Assembly (NCBI GenBank): GCA_913056245.1
Contig: CAJXME010000024.1
Span: forward strand, 1 to 9,753
DNA from: an uncultured Alphaproteobacteria bacterium
Lineage (GTDB): Bacteria > Pseudomonadota > Alphaproteobacteria > Puniceispirillales > UBA1172
Length of the DNA stretch: 9,753 bases
Direction: 5' to 3'
In this document: piece by piece, positions 7,152 through 9,753 of the stretch
How positions within the stretch are numbered: position 1 is the first letter of the stretch
How the letters are laid out: each line of letters starts with the position of its first letter
Notes under the pieces: generated by a model
What the model saw: the letters and a program-made list of their open reading frames with translations, nothing else
Told to the model about the DNA's origin: nothing
Database searches by the model: none
Program-made: the position numbers and the translations under genes

Positions 7152-8186
7152 ATGCGAAGCACAAAAACCATCCATGTTCTGTCTTGCCACGCCGAAGGTG
7201 AAGTCGGTGATGTCATCATTGGCGGCGTCACGCCCCCGCCGGGCGATACGCTTTGGGAGATGCGGCAATTTCTGGAAACCGATGGGCAATTGCGGAATTT
7301 CATGCTCAATGAGCCGCGAGGCGGGGTGTTTCGTCATGTCAATCTGCTGGTGCCGCCCAAGCATCCCGATGCGGATGCTGGATTTCTGATCATGGAGCCA
7401 GAACACACGCCGCCGATGTCAGGGTCCAATTCAATTTGCGTGGCGACGGTTCTGCTCGATTCAGGGCTGATCCCCATGACGGAGCCAGAAACCCATCTTT
7501 GCCTTGAAGCCCCCGGCGGATTAATCCCCGTCCGCGCGGAATGCCGCAACGGCAAAGCCGAGCGCATCCATGTGCGCAATATGCCGAGTTTTGCTCAACT
7601 TCTTGACGCCAAACTCACCGTCGATGGGCTGGGCGAATTGCGCGTGGATACCGCCTTTGGCGGCGATAGTTTCGTGATTGTCGATGCCGCCGCCCTTGGC
7701 CTTGATCTGGTGGCGGATGAAGCGCGGCACATTGCGGAAATGGGCGTGGCCATCACCCGCGCCGCCAATGAACAATTGTCGTTTGACCATCCTCACCATC
7801 CCGATTGGTCGCATTTCTCCTTCTGTCTTTTTGCAGGACGGATTGAGCGGCAGGGCCATATTCTATCGGCGCGATCAGCCGTCGCCATTGAACCGGGCAA
7901 GGTCGATCGCTCCCCCACCGGCACCGCGGTTTCGGCGCGGATGGCCGTTCTCCATGCGCGTGGCGAGATGCAAATTGGCGATGAATTTCACGCCCGCTCC
8001 ATTATCGATTCCGAATTTCGTGGCCGCATTTGTGATGTCACCAGCATCGACAGCATCCCTGGGATTTTGCCGGAAATTTCGGGGCGCGCTTGGATCACCG
8101 GCAGTCATCACCATTGGCTTGACCCTGATGACCCTTGGCCAGAAGGGTATCGTCTCAGCGATACTTGGGGTTTTCAAAGCCGTTAA
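7152..8186 (+). CDS. Proline racemase superfamily protein with Ser/Thr catalytic pair (possible hydroxyproline dehydratase)
   Basis: Cytoplasmic enzyme of the proline racemase superfamily (344 residues, usual length). Known members are proline racemase and 4-hydroxyproline 2-epimerase, with two catalytic Cys, and trans-3-hydroxy-L-proline dehydratase, with Cys then Thr. The two active-site blocks are visible: PPMSGSNSI, where the first catalytic position (normally Cys in MCGH) is Ser90, and DRSPTGT, where the second (normally Cys in SPCGT) is Thr256. Thr at the second site argues against racemase or epimerase activity and points to the dehydratase-like branch; Ser at the first site departs from the characterised Cys/Thr pair. 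Other fold marks are NEPRGG (53-58) and the C-terminal [20 protein letters not shown]. The ATG at 7152 has a weak upstream AGTAAAG. It diverges from the MttB-family gene and precedes creatinase by 229 bases. The family is certain; the reaction is not. Confidence 0.82.
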   Translation: MRSTKTIHVLSCHAEGEVGDVIIGGVTPPPGDTLWEMRQFLETDGQLRNFMLNEPRGGVFRHVNLLVPPKHPDADAGFLIMEPEHTPPMSGSNSICVATVLLDSGLIPMTEPETHLCLEAPGGLIPVRAECRNGKAERIHVRNMPSFAQLLDAKLTVDGLGELRVDTAFGGDSFVIVDAAALGLDLVADEARHIAEMGVAITRAANEQLSFDHPHHPDWSHFSFCLFAGRIERQGHILSARSAVAIEPGKVDRSPTGTAVSARMAVLHARGEMQIGDEFHARSIIDSEFRGRICDVTSIDSIPGILPEISGRAWITGSHHHWLDPDDPWPEGYRLSDTWGFQSR

Positions 8187-8201
8187 TTGAAGGCCGTTAA
8201 T
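8179..8201. repeat. Short direct repeat GCCGTTAAT at the proline racemase stop codon
   Basis: GCCGTTAAT occurs at 8179-8187 and again at 8193-8201, a 14-base period. The first copy carries the TAA stop of the proline racemase gene. It looks like a small local duplication at a gene end, similar in kind to the repeats at the sitD end. No function is evident. Confidence 0.5.
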
Positions 8202-8286
8202 CCAAAGCGTCTAGGGCTTTCCCCAGCCGATTGAGTGTCAAAAATTGGGCTTTCCCATAAAATAAAATTCTTATATATTCCCTCTT

Positions 8287-8303
8287 GATCGATGGCGTCG
8301 ATC
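8287..8303. promoter_or_regulatory. Perfect dyad GATCGA-N5-TCGATC upstream of the creatinase promoter
   Basis: GATCGA (8287-8292), spacer TGGCG, TCGATC (8298-8303): six perfect base pairs of symmetry ending 14 bases before the candidate -35. The position suits an activator or repressor operator. An A/T-rich stretch with TATATT (8274-8279) just upstream could be a second, weaker promoter. The binding protein is unknown. Confidence 0.35.
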
Positions 8304-8317
8304 TCGCCGCTTGCGCC

Positions 8318-8346
8318 TTGACATGCAATCGGCCTGTTACTTGATT
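8318..8346 (+). promoter_or_regulatory. Candidate promoter of the creatinase gene
   Basis: TTGACA at 8318-8323 matches the sigma-70 -35 consensus exactly, and TTGATT at 8341-8346 lies at the ideal 17-base spacing although it matches the -10 consensus only at 3 of 6 positions. Transcription would begin near 8352-8355, giving a leader of about 60 bases before the ATG at 8416. A weak -10 fits a regulated promoter, and an inverted repeat covers it. Confidence 0.5.
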
Positions 8347-8352
8347 TGTAAC
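8336..8352. promoter_or_regulatory. Inverted repeat GTTAC-N7-GTAAC over the creatinase -10 (operator candidate)
   Basis: GTTAC (8336-8340), TTGATTT (8341-8347), GTAAC (8348-8352) is a perfect 5-bp dyad that exactly brackets the candidate -10. The form contains a T-N11-A dyad, as in LysR-family binding sites, though such short symmetric sites also suit GntR or TetR regulators. A protein bound here would block the promoter. No regulator gene lies in the window. Confidence 0.4.
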
Positions 8353-8353
8353 G

Positions 8354-8411
8354 CATCCTGTACGCCCGGATGAAAAACCGGGTGTCTTTTCGCCCGGAAA
8401 AGAAAGGATGA
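8354..8411 (+). promoter_or_regulatory. Structured leader of the creatinase gene with alternative hairpins and a 13-codon open frame
   Basis: Hairpin A pairs 8362-8369 with 8378-8385 (eight pairs, one G-U, core CCCGG/CCGGG, loop ATGAAAAA) and is followed by a short CTTTT, like an intrinsic terminator. Hairpin B pairs CCGGG 8378-8382 with CCCGG 8393-8397 and excludes A. CATCCT (8354-8359) is complementary to AGGATG (8405-8410), which includes the creatinase ribosome site AAGGA (8404-8408). A short frame starts at ATG 8370 in loop A and ends at TGA 8409-8411 (MKNRVSFRPEKKG), four bases before the creatinase ATG, but it has no ribosome site. These elements are seen in the sequence; attenuation or riboswitch control is inference. 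It matches no riboswitch class I can recognise. Confidence 0.4.
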
Positions 8412-8415
8412 GACG

Positions 8416-9624
8416 ATGCACCGCCCTCAAACCATGACACTCGAAAACGGCACGAAAGCGCCCCTGCCTTTTTCCGCCGATGAATACGACCGCCGCTTAA
8501 AAGGCCTGCGCCAGATCATGGATCGCCAAGGCCTTGATGCGGTTCTGCTGACCTCCATGCACAATATCGCGTATTACACGGGCTTTCTTTATTGCTCTTT
8601 TGGCCGGCCGTATGCGGCGGTGGTGACCGCCACCGCATCAACCACGGTTTCCGCTGGGATTGACGCGGGTCAACCGTGGCGGCGATGCCATGGCGATAAC
8701 ATCATTTACACCGACTGGCAGCGCGGCAATTATTTCCGAGCGATCAAATCGATCCTGTCCGCGCCGAAACGTCTTGGCGTTGAAAACGATCATCTGGTGC
8801 TGGCGACGCGCGATGCTTTGCTGGAGCATTTGAGCGGGGTGGAATTGGTCGATATCGCGAATGACACCATGGCGCAACGGATGGTCAAATCCGACGCGGA
8901 AATCGCCTTGATCACTGCCGGCGCCAATACCGCCGATATTGGCGGTGAAGCCATCCGTGACGCGATCCGCGTTGGCACAAGAGAAGTCGATGTTGCCATG
9001 GCGGGCCGCGATGCCATGGAAATCGAAATTGCGCGCCGCTTCCCCGATAGCGAAATTCGCGACAGTTGGGTGTGGTTTCAATCGGGGCTGAACACCGATG
9101 GCGCTCATAATCCTGTGACCTGCCGTGCCTTGGCCGCAGGGGATTTGCTGTCGCTCAACACCTTTCCGATGATTTCCGGGTATTACACCGCGCTTGAGCG
9201 ATCCCTGTTCTTGGGTGAGCCTGACGCCGCCACCTTAAAAGCCTGGGAGGCGAATGTCGCCGTCCATCGCCGCGGCCTTGAGATGATTAAGCCCGGGGTG
9301 AGCTGCGCTGAGATCACGCTTGCGCTCAACGCGATGTTTGAAGACCTTGGCTATCTGCAATATCGCAGTTTTGGCTATGGCCATTCTTTCGGCGTGCTGA
9401 GCCATTATTATGGCCGCGAAGCGGGGCTTGAATTGCGCGAAGATATCGACACCGTCTTAGAACCCAATATGGTGATTTCGATGGAACCGATGATCACCAT
9501 TCCCGAAGGGGAGCCGGGGGCAGGCGGTTATCGTGAACATGATATTTTGGTGGTGACCGAAGAGGGCGCGACCAATATCACAGGCTTCCCCTTTGGCCCT
9601 GAGCATAACATCATCGCGGCTTAA
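8416..9624 (+). CDS. Creatinase (creatine amidinohydrolase, EC 3.5.3.3)
   Basis: Cytoplasmic pita-bread-fold enzyme that hydrolyses creatine to sarcosine and urea without a metal, usually as a homodimer. The 402 residues match the ~403 of Pseudomonas putida creatinase, and nearly every active-site residue known there is present: Phe62 and Arg64 (SFGRP), His231 (DGAHNP, equivalent to His232), Tyr257 and Glu261 (YYTALER), His323 (YGHSFG), Arg334 (YYGREAGLELRED), Glu357 (SMEPM) and His375 (YREHD). The N-terminal creatinase domain (~1-155) and C-terminal M24-type domain (~160-400) are both complete. This conservation excludes ordinary aminopeptidase P or prolidase, whose metal ligands differ, and DddP-type DMSP lyase. 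A good ribosome site (AAAGGA) lies 7 bases before ATG 8416. No creatininase or sarcosine oxidase gene is in the window, so creatine is probably imported and sarcosine processed elsewhere. Confidence 0.93.
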   Translation: MHRPQTMTLENGTKAPLPFSADEYDRRLKGLRQIMDRQGLDAVLLTSMHNIAYYTGFLYCSFGRPYAAVVTATASTTVSAGIDAGQPWRRCHGDNIIYTDWQRGNYFRAIKSILSAPKRLGVENDHLVLATRDALLEHLSGVELVDIANDTMAQRMVKSDAEIALITAGANTADIGGEAIRDAIRVGTREVDVAMAGRDAMEIEIARRFPDSEIRDSWVWFQSGLNTDGAHNPVTCRALAAGDLLSLNTFPMISGYYTALERSLFLGEPDAATLKAWEANVAVHRRGLEMIKPGVSCAEITLALNAMFEDLGYLQYRSFGYGHSFGVLSHYYGREAGLELREDIDTVLEPNMVISMEPMITIPEGEPGAGGYREHDILVVTEEGATNITGFPFGPEHNIIAA

Positions 9625-9642
9625 GTGATGAAATAAAACCCG

Positions 9643-9678
9643 TTTGACCGCGACCGGCTAAGGCTCGTTGCGGTCAAA
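9643..9678 (-). terminator. Intrinsic terminator between creatinase and a converging minus-strand gene
   Basis: TTTGACCGCGAC (9643-9654) pairs with GTTGCGGTCAAA (9667-9678): a 12-bp stem with one G-U pair and a 12-base loop. Read on the minus strand it is followed by CGGGTTTTATTT, a proper U-rich tract, so it mainly ends transcription of the gene entering from the right. On the plus strand no T-run follows, but the hairpin lies 18 bases after the creatinase stop and may also protect that mRNA end. Confidence 0.65.
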
Positions 9679-9753
9679 TGGCGTGATCAATTCGGAGGGG
9701 CAGGCCGCCTCTTCATCTTGGCGGTGTTGCGCCAGCACGATCACAATCCCCGC
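9658..9753 (-). CDS. C-terminal end of an unidentified gene (partial)
   Basis: On the minus strand a frame is open from the window edge for 31 codons to TAG at 9660-9658. The peptide begins AGIVIVLAQHRQDEEAAC and ends in LITPFDRNEP. I do not recognise a family. The codons look like those of the neighbours, and the stop falls in the loop of a hairpin that is followed on this strand by a T-rich tract, as expected for a true gene end. It converges on creatinase. The short length means chance openness cannot be excluded. Confidence 0.4.
   Translation of the reverse strand, partial: AGIVIVLAQHRQDEEAACPSELITPFDRNEP

Noticed and set aside
8354..8415. Known guanidine, glycine or SAM riboswitch upstream of creatinase
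   Set aside because: I looked for these because creatine is a guanidino compound and leads to sarcosine and glycine. The paired ACGR-loop hairpins of guanidine-II and the conserved cores I recall of the glycine and SAM classes are not visible, so I leave the leader unclassified.
8638..9108. 156-codon open frame on the minus strand opposite creatinase
   Set aside because: Antisense shadow of a gene with all creatinase active-site residues; no ribosome site or recognisable domain.
8416..9624. DddP-type DMSP lyase or Xaa-Pro aminopeptidase
   Set aside because: These share the M24 fold, but the residues SFGRP, DGAHNP, YYTALER and YYGREAGLELRED are those of creatinase at matching positions.
1..9753. 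CRISPR array, insertion sequence, prophage or tRNA gene
   Set aside because: No regularly spaced repeats, transposase or phage-like frames, terminal inverted repeats or tRNA cloverleaf were found on either strand by reading.

Overview
The window looks like a chromosomal segment of an alphaproteobacterium, probably a marine or otherwise free-living heterotroph. This is inferred from the moderately high G+C with many GAT and AAA codons, tightly packed genes with ATGA overlaps, and catabolic gene types that are common in marine Alphaproteobacteria. No rRNA, tRNA, insertion sequence, prophage gene or CRISPR array was seen, and the taxon cannot be fixed from the sequence alone.

Layout. Positions 3-326 (+) hold the C-terminal end of a SAM-dependent methyltransferase cut by the window edge. 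Positions 360-3844 (-) are a four-gene operon for a manganese/iron ABC importer of the SitABCD type: binding protein, ATPase and two permeases, joined by ATGA or longer overlaps. A promoter and inverted-repeat region lies at about 3855-3889. Positions 4006-4758 (+) encode a short-chain dehydrogenase/reductase. It converges on a two-gene minus-strand unit (7039-4785) of a trimethylamine methyltransferase (MttB) family protein without pyrrolysine and a HAD-family hydrolase resembling type II haloacid dehalogenases. Divergent from MttB are a proline racemase superfamily protein with an unusual Ser/Thr catalytic pair (7152-8186, +) and a clear creatinase (8416-9624, +). The right edge (9658-9753, -) holds the tail of an unidentified gene followed by a hairpin terminator.

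How the genes may work together. The sit operon is a self-contained metal uptake unit. The segment from 4006 to 9624 looks like an accessory catabolic island for methylated or guanidino nitrogen compounds. Creatinase makes sarcosine and urea from creatine. MttB relatives demethylate quaternary or tertiary amines such as betaines. Proline racemase relatives act on proline or hydroxyproline. The SDR and HAD enzymes could process side products. The shared pathway is inference from proximity; only the creatinase has a substrate that its residues strongly support.

Most interesting region: the 229-base gap before the creatinase gene. It holds two perfect inverted repeats, a consensus-like -35 element, and a short leader. 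In that leader a GC-rich hairpin with a following U-rich run, a competing hairpin, a six-base sequence complementary to the Shine-Dalgarno region, and a 13-codon open frame all overlap. This looks like a candidate cis-regulatory RNA for a guanidino-compound enzyme.
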